Assembly (NCBI RefSeq): GCF_001522545.3
Contig: NC_031769.1
Span: forward strand, 23,669,617-23,733,616
DNA: 64,000 nt
Origin: Parus major
Taxonomy: Eukaryota > Chordata > Aves > Passeriformes > Paridae
Direction of reading: 5' to 3'
The first letter of the stretch is position 1, and each line of letters starts with the position of its first letter. A program made the position numbers and the translations under genes. Positions 1 through 12,700 of this stretch are shown here, piece after piece. The notes beneath the pieces were generated by a model. It was not told the origin of the DNA. It made no database searches and saw nothing but the letters and a program-made list of their open reading frames with translations.

Positions 1-2499
1 AGTTTTTGTTGTGGTTTACTGGTACTTCAGCAGGTGGGAAAGTTATATGGCTCCTTAACCAACTCTACATCCCAAATGCCACTGAGATTTGGCAAGCTAG
101 ATCAGGTGGGAAGATTTCTTTTGTGGCTGGGAGTATCTGTCAGATGGCATCTGTAGTATGCAGTGCTAGATATTTCTACTGATAGAAGTTTTAGTTCTTG
201 CTATAGTTGGTATTCTAGTAATGGAAGTCTAAATGCTGGCACCCATGATTTCCATGTTTCTCATGATGAAGCATATATAAATTAGCAGACCAGCTGCTCA
301 CATACTACTGAAAGCTCGCTTCAGTATAATTGTCAAGCATGCACGGATACCTTAGTGTTTAAGTTAAGGTGTCTACATAATATGTGTCTGAAGTTCAAGT
401 GTAAAATACTTTTCTGGGGGTACAAATGTGAGGAAGTTGCTAAAGGCAAGGGAAGGGACAAATCAGATGGTTATATACAAAGCATTATTTGACCTGTCTT
501 CAGCAAGGTTTTACGCAAATGTTAAATTTTATGATCATTCAGTCACTGATGGCGTGAACCTTTAAAAGTCCCTCTCCTTGTTTCAGTGAGCTTTTCTAGG
601 AAGGGATGACAACACCCAGTAATTAGTGCTGAAACACCAGCCAATTGAGCAGTACTGCAGCTCTCCAGCAATTTGGCTTATGTTTTTATGTGGTTGTACA
701 AGGGAAGGTGTTCCCCCAATTCTCTTATGATTATAAAATACCATGTGTGATTTTCTGCAAGCAATTTGTGACTGAAGCACAAAAGCTTTTGATAGAACTT
801 ATTTAAATCCTTGCAAAAACACAGTGAATGGTCCAATAGCTAAGAACACTACCTGGACTGTGATTTTTTTAAAATTCTTTTTTTAAGCCCTACACAATTT
901 ATGGTTTGTGCAGTGAGGTTGTCTTTGGGGCTTTTATTGTTGTGTCATGCAAGGATGATCTTGTTTTACTCAGCGTGGCAAACGTCACCTGGTAATAAGT
1001 CAGTTCTCTTAAGCAATTTGGGTTTTACTCAAAGGCACGGGAGTAAACCTGCAGAAATCATGGCTTAGTCATTCAGAATCTGCTTAACTTCAAAGGTAAC
1101 TTTGTATGTAGGCTAAAAAACACTTGGCCCAGTACCAGCTATAGCAAATAAAACTCTATTTTAGTATATTCACCACATATTTTTGCCAAGATCCATCAAA
1201 ACACAGGAATAATTTTTTGTATGCTCTTTCAGATATTCCCCTGGGTGTTATCCAGTGAGCATTGCCAGATGCTATTACAGCCAAAAAGGTGTTTCACCAC
1301 CTCCAACATTGAGGGTCAGCATCTTAGGATCTGAGCATATGGGATATAGTAATATAGAAGAGAAACGTGAGCTCTCCTAGATAGGGTTTTGCCAAGTATT
1401 TTTTTACTAATGCTCATTAGGCCTTTTTAAATCAATATAAATAAATAAAATTTGTCAATATCAATAAAATTAAATCAATATAACAGACGGAGAGAGATAA
1501 TAATTACCAGATGAGTTGAACAGTCAGTATACAAACTTCTCAGAATTTGATGAGAGAAGTGAAAAAGTGATTTTTCTGTTACCAGGATTCAAGTATGCTT
1601 ATTTCTGTGGCCAACTGGAAGGCAGAAAGTAGCCATATATGGGCTGAAATTCTCCAAAGAATGTGCAGTAAATAGATAGTTTGGAGGAAGGTTGTGCAGG
1701 GTCTCAAGAACACAGCAGTCTAGGAGGGAGAGGATTCTATTTCCAGCTCAAGAAATAGTTAGCACCACAGGACTTGTTTATTTAGTGGGGAAAGAAGACT
1801 AAGAGGAGTAAGTTCCTGAAATAACAAATTCTCTCTTCATGAAACAGCCTACTAGTAAAATCATGGTTGCAGGTTAAGGCATTATCTTTCTATTGGGAAC
1901 TGGTGTTTGTTTTGGTAGGGTTTAGTTTGGGGGGAGGATGTTTCCCATTTGGACCCCTCGTGAGGCTGACCGAGGTGTGTGGTGCTCTTGGCTGCAGAAG
2001 CAGCCTGTGCCAAGGCCTGGTTGGGCTGCAGAGGTGGGCACGATCCTGCTGCCTCATGATGAGCTGGTAGGCAGCAAGAACACACCTGCAGGCTGCCCAC
2101 TTTGCTCCTATTCCATGGCTGTGGAAATCTGGGACTTTGTGGAGCAGAACACTCAGCTCTGGTGCCCTGAACCCTGAAAGTGTTGCTGAATGTAGTGTCT
2201 GTACTCCAGATGTGTTTTGCTCGTAGAGGCTGGAAAGGAACACTGCAGCCTGAGCAGTGTAAGGGCTGTAATCAGGCAGCTTGGGACGCTGACTTTTGGA
2301 AGGTTTGCAGCACTAGCAGTAGCACAGTCAGGAGTTGCTCAGGGACTCAATTTGGGAATATTATAAATTCTGGAAGAGGATCATCCTTTTCCAGTACATG
2401 TTCTGTCACACTTGTGGGGAGGTCTAAATACAGACTAGATGTTAAAGCCCTGAACAGCACCAACTTCCTTGAGAGTGTTTCAAGCAAAGGGAGAGGAAA

Positions 2500-3160
2500 T
2501 TGAGACAAACTTTGAAGAATTCAAGATTTTAAAGAAACTAAGGCTTTAATTAAAAATAAGCTTTGCTAAAGCTAATTAAAATAAATAGATGGGCCTTGCT
2601 AAAATTAAAGGTAGATAGAGAGTCCTTGCTAAAATTAGAGGTTAATCATTGGCTAATAACTAATTGTCTGTCAACATTATGCTTGTTCAGCTGGACTTAT
2701 AATGAGAAACAAAGAATCTGTTAAGGAACTTCAAGAAACGTAAGACAATTGCAAATCAGAAACTCATTGAAGACATGAAACTAGGAGCCCAGCCAAGGGT
2801 CCATTTGTCACTTTGCATTGAAAAGGTAGAAAGGTCAGAATGAGGAAGAGCCATATCCCTTCCTCCCTGACCCCTACTCATAAAAGGACCACCAACCCAT
2901 TTTAAAGAAGAAACTACGCATGCTTAATTTTTTTTTTAAATTAGCACATGAAGTGGAAAGTGGGTGGCAACTGGGTTATGAATATGTATTTGTATTCAAT
3001 ACTTCTGTAAATAAAAAGCCTGTATTCACCTGTATTTAGGGCCGTGTGTATTAAGGGGTGACCCAACACACCAGCCCAGTGCTGCTAATAAAGATACACT
3101 CTGTAACCCTGAAATGGTTAAAGAGTCTTTGTCGGTTGGATATTGATACTAGATCACATC
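2500..3160 (+). mobile_element. Probable solo LTR of an avian endogenous retrovirus (ERVL-like)
   Basis: The segment has the layout of an avian ERV long terminal repeat. An AT-rich 5' part with a repeated CTTGCTAAA unit is followed by a CATAAAAGG TATA-like box near 2880. AATAAA signals occur near 3010 and 3088, and a tail contains CCAACACACCAGCCCAGTGC and TGGTTAAAGAGTCTTTGTC, like the R-U5 part of bird ERV LTRs. No gag, pol or env remnant is seen on either side, so a solo LTR is likely. Exact ends and target-site duplications were not resolved. The family name is from memory and unverified. Confidence 0.5.
2560..2650. repeat. Three imperfect copies of an about 30 bp unit inside the LTR-like region
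   Basis: Units begin near 2560, 2591 and 2621. Each contains CTTTGCTAAA or CCTTGCTAAAATTA. The last two are spaced exactly 30 bp apart. Short repeats in the U3 part of LTRs are common and may be regulatory, but here the role is unknown. Confidence 0.7.
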
Positions 3161-3628
3161 CATATTTTGGTAATCAAAATGAATCTCTTCTGCTTGTCTT
3201 TCTTGGTACTGTGTATGGTCATCAAGGACAGAGCAATGTTTTTTGCCAAGGTTCTTTGGAGGATAATCCAGATTTCACTTCCTGTCACTTTCTAGAAACT
3301 GTACCCAAAAAGGTAACTAACAATGGGAGAAACAGCCATTTTCATAGACCTAGGAGAGGCTTAAATTACCCTGATGGCCTGTTCTTGTAGTAATTGCTAA
3401 AAATAATTATTTACATTTGCCCTATTACATTTGTTGTAATAGTTGTGGGTGAGTGGACAATAAGGATATCCAACAGGAAGTAAGAAAATTAGTGGGCTTT
3501 CAGTTTTTTTCCCCGTATATTGTTCTTTCTTTTTCTTCTTGAATTACAATTTTTAGGTGAAAGTAGTCAAAGGTTTTTCTGTAGGATGCCTGTGTTTATA
3601 ACTTTTATGATTTGTTTTCCAAATCTAG

Positions 3629-3749
3629 ATCATTGACAAGGAGATTAATCCCTTTGTGGACAAGTGGGAAGAAGAAGGACAGTTCCCAGCACATAAAGTG
3701 TTTAAAATCCTGGGAGAGGCTGGATTCCTTGGTGTGGATAAGCCAACAG
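3629..3749 (+). CDS. ACAD exon (first in window), residues 1-40
   Basis: The acceptor is a pyrimidine-rich tract ending in AG at 3627-3628, and the donor is GTAGGC at 3750. The exon is 121 nt, begins on a codon boundary and ends with one base of a Glu codon. It encodes [20 protein letters not shown] and then [20 protein letters not shown]. This is the second part of the ACAD N-terminal alpha domain, with the characteristic 'E..GFLG' stretch that precedes YGGxG in the next exon. Because it starts in mid-helix, at least one more coding exon must lie upstream. Confidence 0.93.
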
Positions 3750-6700
3750 GTAGGCAAGTGTAAAACACCTGACTATTGATAGTGATAGACTCAATACATT
3801 AATTCACTTTTGCCCCAGGTCAAAGCATGGGTTGAAATTCAGTGGAAAGTTTACTTATACTCCTCATACACATGCTGGTTACAAACTCTGCAAATACACA
3901 AAATAACATTGTTGAGTACTTAAGTTGATTTTCTTCTACCGTATGACTGTTATTTTAAAATTAGGGAAATTTACATCACTTCAATTTTCAACAAAAAATC
4001 TGAATAATAACTTTTCTTCTGGATCCAGATACATATGAAATAATCCAGATCTTCATTAAAGAGACCACAATTTGTAGGCATTGGAAGTGTTTTAAGATTT
4101 GGCTTATTACACTTTCTGAACATGCAACCTCTCCATCATTTCAAAGTATGAGGATATTGTGACCTTTAGACTGTTATCCCCTAGATTGTCTTTAAAATGC
4201 ACTATTCCAGCCCATAGAAGTCTGAACAGAACAGGAAGCTGATGACACAGAGAGCAAGTTTTTGCATGTATGTTTATATATGTAGGTGACGCAAAAAGTA
4301 CAGAGGAATAGGAAATATTTCTGTTCATCAGCTAAGATACATATTCTGCTATCTTTTTTTTTATATATGATATCATAGATTCTTGCTTTCTTTTCAAATG
4401 CTACTCATACCTGTTCAAGTCAGAATTATCAGTGATTTTTTTTACCCCAATTTTCCTACATTCAGAGCAGCCTGAAGTGATAGTGTTTGAACAGTTAACT
4501 GCAGATAATTTTCTATATGGAGCAGGTTACACAACCTTAGCTATGCCACAGCATATCATGATGTTGCTAAAGCAGAGGGTTCTGTGCAACAAATTACGGC
4601 TTGTTATCACTTAATTTCAAAGGAAATATTCCCTTGTTAAATGAACTCATATTTTTATATTACAATGTAGAAGTCTGTCCCAGAGCTTCTCAGCTGTTAG
4701 AGCTCAGAGAACTGTTGGACTGTGATTGTCTGACGAATTAAATTAGGTTTGAGCTGGTATTTCTTTACAGAAATGCTGACAGTTCAAGATTATGCTTAAG
4801 ATCTATTTAGAGGACAAATAGGATTACTGGGGGAGAGAGAAAACCACTTCTACTTTCTGCTATAATAGTTTGATAGGCAGATTTGGATTGTGTCTCAGTG
4901 GGTCTCCTTCACATTGCTGATATTCATGTTGGCTGTAATAAGGGTGTAATAAGGTGTGAAAAGGGTGCATCACACGGCTGGCAGATTTCAGTTCTGCCAT
5001 TATATAGTCCTCTCAGGGCATGCAGAGGCTTCAGCTGGGGTAAGGAACCTTATGTGCTGAAGGTATTGCACATAATTTTATGCACATAAAACAATACAGA
5101 GGTGGGAACTTTGTATAATGATCACAAAATAGCTGGACAGAAAATAACTGGAGTGAAATCTAGTGAAGAAGGGACTCGTGGAGGTAAAGGTGGCGCAGAA
5201 GGTTGCATGTGCTGATTACATTTGTCATACTCATTTTTACGACTATTTTAATTTCGGCTTTGATGTTTGTATCTAGCTGTTAATGTAGCTTATTTGACCT
5301 CTGCAGTTACATTTTATGAAAGGTATAAAAATTTGATAAAATCCTCAGCAACCTGTGGTCCACCTCAGCTCAGTATTGTTGGGGACAGAAGGTGTACCAT
5401 CTCCTTGGAAGATGCTGTCTTTGCAGCATTTTGTTGTGCAACGGAATGTCACCAGATCCAGCTTTGTTGTGTAATTGTGTAATGCCACCAGGTACATCCT
5501 GAAAGTCCTGAAACTTTCTTCTGATGGTAAGTCAAAGTAAAGTGTGCAACAGCACAGTCTCAACTGCACAACTTTGGCAAAGCCTGAAATTCTATGTCTT
5601 CTATGCTTCTACAAAGTGCTTAGGCTTGGTGTATGATTAGTGCATTCTGTAAGATAAAAGATCCACCTTTTATAATCTGCTCAGCCACTTCTGTTATTTA
5701 TTTGCTGTTTGCAGAGGATGAGAAGCCTTGTGAGATTTGAAGATACCAAGAGCAGCCAGGAGCTTTGGAGGGGTGTTGCAGGAGGTCTGAAGAAGGGAGG
5801 TTTAAATTGATTTGAGGAGAGAAATTGCAATGCAGAGCACTTGTGAGTTAACAGTCTGCCCTACTTTCTCTTCCACAAACCAAAATTATCATGTTATATC
5901 AAGATCATAAGACATTTTCTTAAAAGAACACTGATTTTTTAAAATTTAATTCAGTTTAATAATAGTTGCAATTTTGGAATACAATTTTAATGAATTTGTT
6001 TTCCAAGATCCTTCTGTCAAGTATGGAGAAATAATTTTGAAGCTTTCTGATTGGGCAGAAATAGGTCACAAAGTCTTTTTGCTTAGATAGAAGGAAACAT
6101 CTGTTGGATTTCAGAATTGTTGAAAGTGGACTTTTTCCTGTGTAAACACTATTCCCTTTATGAACAATGAGCTGCTTAATGGGAGTTAGGTTTTTAAAAG
6201 AACGTGCCTTACATGTGTCCCTTATCACTGGAAACTTTCTCTGTGTGGAGAACTGATTTGGGGCACTATTTGTATTGCAAAGCCTCCATCAATTCCCACT
6301 GTATGCAGTTGTGGGCTACAAACTTGACAAAGCTTTTCCTGTATATTTTTTCACAGTTGTTTATACAGTAGTTGGTTCCAGTGAATATTGGCTGTAGTTC
6401 AGGATGTTCAATGGAGGTCATGTAAACACTGTGGGCAAAGCTCAGACATGCACCCATAATTGGAGAATTTTTAAGATCATCAGTAGATTTAACTTACTGT
6501 CTGGTCAATTCTCTGACAGAGAAAGAGTCTTTGAACCATTTCTCTGCTCTGGTATTCTCTACATGACTCGAAAAGTGTGCATATGTTAGTTTTCCTTAGG
6601 AAAAAGCTTGTGTTCTGCTACATTGCAAGATTCTTCCTACTAGTAAAATACATGGTGAAAAGTGAACATAATTTATGCATAAGAAGTGTCTTTTTGCTCT

Positions 6701-9700
6701 ATGCAAAATATTTTTTATTTTTTCAATGTTTTACTGAATTACTACATTCAGGATTTAGAAGAAAAAACAACATCCCTATATACTTATTATTCTTCATTTA
6801 TGTTTACCGTGTATTTCTCCATAAATTATAAAATTCTGAGTTATTGAGCTACTTCCAGTCCCAAAACTAGGGGCAGAAAATATTAGGGCAGGCAACAGAA
6901 ATATTTAACCAGTCTTAGTAGTTTGCCATTGTCTGTTTTGCTAAGGGAAGTGGGCAAGACATATCCTTTGAATTGTTTTATGTGCAGATTAGATGAGATA
7001 CTGGATTAAAAGTTGAGAGTTATATGCGGTTATTTGTGATCTTACGGTTTATGAATCAAAGCCTTGGCTGTTGCTAAATTTTAGGATGTGTTGCCAAAAA
7101 TGCTGGCTCAAAATGTACTGTGTGCCTGCGTATGCCAATGCATGATTAAAAGTTGTTTTATCAGGTGATATAAAAGCACAGGAATCCTGTAAAGGATGGG
7201 AGAGAAGGGTTTGTGGGAGGGAAGCGTCTGCTCTCCTGCATATTCACATGGCATCACTGTGAAATATGAGTGATAACAATGCCTGCTCTGAGTATTTTGT
7301 TCGTGTTTACACTGGCAGTGCTGTAGGAATATTTAGTGGAATGCATTAGCATCTAGAAATAATCATGACAAGTTGGTCCAAATAGTAGCCTTCATTTATT
7401 ACTGTCAGACACTTAGCAGTGAACTTAGAAAATATGTTCTTATATATTTCAGGAAAATTATGTAACTGTGCTATGATTTGCACATGGATGGGATAGTGTA
7501 GTTCTACACTGTCTGTCCCCTTCCCCTATTGCTGGGACAAATGTCAGATTTGGGACTGGAGAAAGGAATAATCAGTACCTTCTTGTCACTTCAGACAGGG
7601 AGGCATCTATAAAACAAAAATAATGTTTCAGGTGATTGATTGCACTGCAGCTGGAAAATGACACCTTTCCATCAGAAAGCCTGTTTATTCCAAGTATCTC
7701 TGTGTTGAATGTGGGGAGGGAATACAGATGTGTACAATCCTCTTAGGTTAATTCTGTTGTTTTCTTCACAAGTATACATTTCTCTGGTAAAAAGAGACCT
7801 TATGAGAGTTTGGGCATGGAGAGTCACTTGGAAAGAGTGTATGGGGTTATTTTTATCCCTTCCTGTAACACTAAGCCTTGTTATTATATAAAATGAGCAT
7901 AGAAGGACCTGGGAGGAGAAATAACTTGAAAGGGATTTACTAGTTCAGGTGAAACAGTTTTGGTGGTATCTAAGAAAGTAAATGGAAGATGTTCAGGTAT
8001 TTCTGTGGATAGAACTAGGAGGGATATATTTGTCAGAAGTGAATTAATTTGCCCCAAGCCATTTCTGTGTGGCTGTAGTGGACCAGCTGCAGTGTTTGTT
8101 CTTCATTTAGTAGATTTAAGTATAGTCAGCTGAGTTAACTGCTTCATCTTTTCCTCACCTACAAAGGAGTGCAATAATAGTTAATAAATAATTGTTGCAC
8201 TCTAAAGGTTTGCAAGATAAGCATTTGGGCCATGTTTTCACGCACTAATGCACCGATAAATCAGCACTCTCAAGTGTTTACCAGCTATAATTTATACCCA
8301 TTTTGCAATCAAGAAATAATTTTGATAGGCCTCCAAAAAACAGTAGAGCGAATCAGTCACTGTTTTATTTGAATCAGTTTGATGACAAAATTTGTGATGT
8401 GCAGCAGGGGTTTGGAGACCTTGATCAGATAAGTATAAGAAATTTCAGGTGCTTATTGGACCTTCTGGTTTGGTGGATTGGACTGAAATCTCAGGAAAAC
8501 AGGGTTTTGTGTGTGTATGTACACCTGAGTACTGTGTAGTTGAGGCTTTTTTTCCCTCCTCCGCTGTTTTGAAATGCTGACTATTCAAGTCCCATCTAGT
8601 ATCTTGCAAGTGCATGATGAAATTCAGTTGAAAATGGTAAGGGGGGACAGTTTGTTTGCTAGATTTTACAGGTATTTCATCAGATATTTCTGATCAGTCA
8701 TGGAAATGAGCGCTTGAGTTCATTTTTGTTTTTTTCCTCAACTGCACATGACTTGGGAAATGGTTGTGCTTCTTTTCTTCATGGCTGGTTGGGAAATGCA
8801 GTGGTACCTCTGGGAATAGCTTGTTCAGCTATCAATAGCAGCCAGCAGAGAACTGACTTACTGAAGGACACCCAGTCTTTGCAGAAGAGATAATCTTCCT
8901 TTAAACGTGTTGCTGATAGAGGGATCAGATTAGTTTCTGGGATTTTGTTTTTATGCTCCAGATAAGGCAAATCCTCACACTTGTGGCTTGTAATGCAGAA
9001 GACAGCAGTACTTCCTGCAGTTCAGGTGTGTTAATAACAATATGTTAGGGGTCAGACTCAGGAGCTTCTGAAATGTGGTATGTGTACAGATAGTTACAGG
9101 TTATGTCAAAATTATATTGAGAAGGCAATTTAAAATGTCTTTTTCCTGGAGAACATTAGAAGCATCAAACTGTGAGCAAATACTCACTTATGTATGTACA
9201 ATTAATGCAGGAGCTCTTGAGACACATTTCTCTCACAGCAGACCTGCCATGCCTAATTCACTTCTGTGTATCACAGGCTTTGCATGAAGTCAGACCCATG
9301 TGGTATCTTGAATCTAACTAGGAGCACTGAGAATCTTTTTGCAGAGGTGAGAGTGTTAACAAGCAGCTGTCACTGTTCTGTCCCTGTTCTGCACCTGTTC
9401 TACTCTGAGCTGTGCAGGAGAGTCTGTCCTGTATTATGCTTGACTTTCCTCCAATTTTGTAGGAAATTGTTAGGCTTGAGGATTTTCAAATCCTAAAAAT
9501 CAGATGTTCTTGATTTTATAATTGTGAATAAGAGAAGAATGCACACTTGTTGAATATACTAAATACATAAATACATATAAATACAAATATAGATAACACA
9601 TATATTAAACACATAAATACATATCAATGCACACAGTTGAATATATTAAAGAAATATTAAATAATATAACTGAATAATAATATAACCTGAAAAGAATTTA

Positions 9701-12700
9701 GAGATTGAGACATTATCAAGACATACTGTTCAGGAAGTTTTTGTTAAAGGAGTCTTGTTTATTCTTTGCTTCTGTAGATCAAATAGCAAGACTGTCTCTT
9801 GACAAAGCTTGGCCAATGGCTGACCTTATACTAAAATAACCTGGGTATTACAAATCTCTCTAATTTACACTTAACTGTCTTTTCCCAGTCTCAAGATTCT
9901 TGATGTCAGTACATAAACGGCGTAATTTAAAAGCTTTTTGAAAATATAAATGCACCTCTTACACTTATATGTCAATACACTAATTGTGGTAAGTTTGGGA
10001 AAATGTCTGTGAATTTGTGTAGGATTGATTCAGTTTTACCCACTCACTTATGCATTATGAATTGCAGGATGTGAAGGTTGATTTCTTCCATGGGACTGAA
10101 ATGGGGAAGAATATTTTTAAACAGTCACTTTGATGTTGACATGGAAAATCTCTGAAAAGCTGTTGACTTGTCAACACTTGCAGATCCCATTTTACAAATT
10201 TTGAACAACATCTTTCTTGAAGAGGAGATTCTAAAAGATTGCAGTAAAAGTTTGTTGTTCCTAGTTGTGTTTCTATTCCCAGCATTTGAGCACGATAAGT
10301 TGGAATCCAGGCAGTGCAAGCCCAGACGTGTGTAGCCAAATGAGAAGAAATAAAAGGGAAAAGAAAACCAAACAAAAACAGACAAGAAATGTATTTAGCT
10401 TTGGTTCTCCTTCTAACAGTTCTAATCCCTTGTGACACAGTTGGTGCAAAATCTTATGCATTGTTATTAATCTAATCCCTGTGGTTCTTGCATAAGGCCT
10501 TAGTCACTCCAGCATCTGTAAGGAAGTTCAGAGGTCCCTGGAACAAAAAGAGTGCATTTTTATACAGCTGAAAAACAGGTCATGTACCTGCCCATGGCAG
10601 GAGATTTGGGACTAGATGATCTTTGTGGTGTCTTCCAGCCCAAACCATCCTATAATTCTGCAGAAAGGAGGACAGGCAAAGGCAGGGATCCTGTATTTGT
10701 CAATCTGTGTGTGACAGGCAACTTGCTTACAGCAGTGTAATTAGTGCACACAATACTCAGTAGCTTCATATGCTACACTGTAACAAAAAGATGTCAGGGG
10801 GAAGGATAGTAACATAAGGAATTCAGTTCCTTGGGCTTATTATTTAAATAAGGTTAGAGCTAGCCATTTACAGTCTTCTTATTTGATGGATTGGAACAAG
10901 TGAGTTTGTAGGCAGAGATGCAGAGAACTGAAATGTGTGTTTTAATCATGCTTTATTGTGGGGAATAGATGTCATCATTTCACAACAAACCTGAAAGTTA
11001 TCTATACCTCGTTCTTTGTCATGAGACTTGCTTTTAGGTCTACTGTGAATTAATTTTGTACTACCATTTAATATTGATATGCACATCAGAGAGTGCATGG
11101 TGTCTTCTACTAAGTGAAGAAGGAAGTGAGTTAATTGGTTTTATTCCAAAATACTTCTGAAGTCTATTAAACTGGTCTGAGCAGTATTTGGATCCTACAC
11201 TCTGATTTGTTGGCACAACCCTGTTGAACATCTTTTATAGGGTTTGTCTGAATAATGCACTGCATTGTAAACTTGAGATACAAAAAATAAATCCATGTAC
11301 CCTCAGCTTCTCAGCTGATTATTAAATAAAATAAAAAAAAAAGTGATTTTGCAGTGCTGATACATTTGAGACAGGATGAAGGATGTTTTAAAATTTCAAA
11401 ACTTGTTCTTCAGTCTGGATGATCTGACCAGTGCAAGACAAGTGCTTGGCTCATTTGTGGGGAGGCAAATGGGTATTTGGGGCCATCATAACTTGAATTG
11501 CATTGTATTATAAAATGTACTTTGCAACTCTGAGGGAAATGTAAATTTCCATGTTCCCTGAACCAGAGGCTCAGGTGCATGTAATCATTCTTTTCAGATG
11601 TAATATATATGTGTATATATGTATATGTATATATTTCCATATATATGGAAAAGTAATATTCTCTTCTGTGTAGTACTTTGTAGTGATAAGCATGATTGTA
11701 TACACATTGTACATTTTTGCATATATTGCATTAAAGTATATCTTTTTTTATACATAATTTGTATATATATAGAGAGAGAATGCATTTTTGATTCTTTTCA
11801 TTCTATTAAATCATAAAATCATAGAATACCAGTTGGAAGGGACCAAGTCAAGGATCGTCTGTTCCAATTTTTCTTGGCAAAAGCATGGGCTAGACAAGAT
11901 AGCTCAGCTCTCTGTCCATCTGAATATTAAAAGTGTCGAGCACTGGAGAATTCTCCACTTCTCTGGTGAGACTATTCTAATAGCTGATTGTCCTCATGTG
12001 AAAGCTTTTTTTTCCTTTTGTGTATAATCAGAATCTTCCCAGAAGTACCTTGTACCCATTACCACTCATCTCCTTCTCATGATTTCTTGTAGTCTCCATA
12101 TTTGATCATCTTTGTGGCTTTTCTTTGAACCCTCTCCAGCCTGCCCACATCTGTTTTGTGTAGCAGGAACCAAAACTGAGCACAGTATTCCAGGCACGGC
12201 CTGATGAGTGCTGAGTGAGTTGGGATAATGAGTTCATTGTCTTTGCTGGTGTTGGCTGTGCAGCCCAGCACCCTGCTGATTTTCTGTGCTGCACCAGGAC
12301 ACCTCTCTCTCACTGAACTTGTCCACTAGGACCCACAGGACTCTTTCCACAAAGCTGTTCCCCAACCAGGTAAATCCCAGTCCTGCTTAGCTAAAATGTG
12401 CAGATTAGCATCAACATGCTGGAAGTTCAGTTCAAAGCCTTAATGGGTTTTGTTTTCCTGGTCTCCTACATGTTTTAAAAGAATGGGAGAGAACATCTTT
12501 TAAGTGAAAAGACACACAGCACTCAGGGCAAACTGGATTGATATCCACAGGGAATGGGTGCACAATGCAGCTTGAAAACAAGGAATGGGAAAGTAGCAAA
12601 ACCCTGTGGGACAGGGCTCTGGGAAACAGTATCAATCTTTAAGGGTAGAAAGAGCACTGAGCAGGACTGGTGGGTTGGATGTGCTGGGCAGAGTTTGTGG

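Larger units (their letters stand above)
1..3628 (+). other. Upstream intron or flank, no exon recognised
   Basis: No coding exon matching the missing ACAD N-terminus and no CpG island or other promoter-like region was seen. Short open frames here show no recognisable family. The stretch carries AT-rich tracts (about 1420-1490), a moderately GC-richer segment (about 1940-2300) without recognisable function, and a probable LTR (about 2500-3160). The last bases form the acceptor of the exon at 3629. Confidence 0.6.

Noticed and set aside
3242..3316. Possible missing N-terminal ACAD exon ending at a GTAACT donor, reading ...FTSCHFLETVPKK
   Set aside because: It is superficially like the 'F..H....V.K' start of ACADs and ends in the right phase, but the spacing is off and the other conserved residues are absent. 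There is no initiator or transit peptide context. The match is too weak to call.
11635..11650. Perfect palindrome TTCCATATATATGGAA considered as a CArG (SRF) site
   Set aside because: CArG needs six A/T between CC and GG, and this has eight. It sits in a TA-rich microsatellite where palindromes arise easily.
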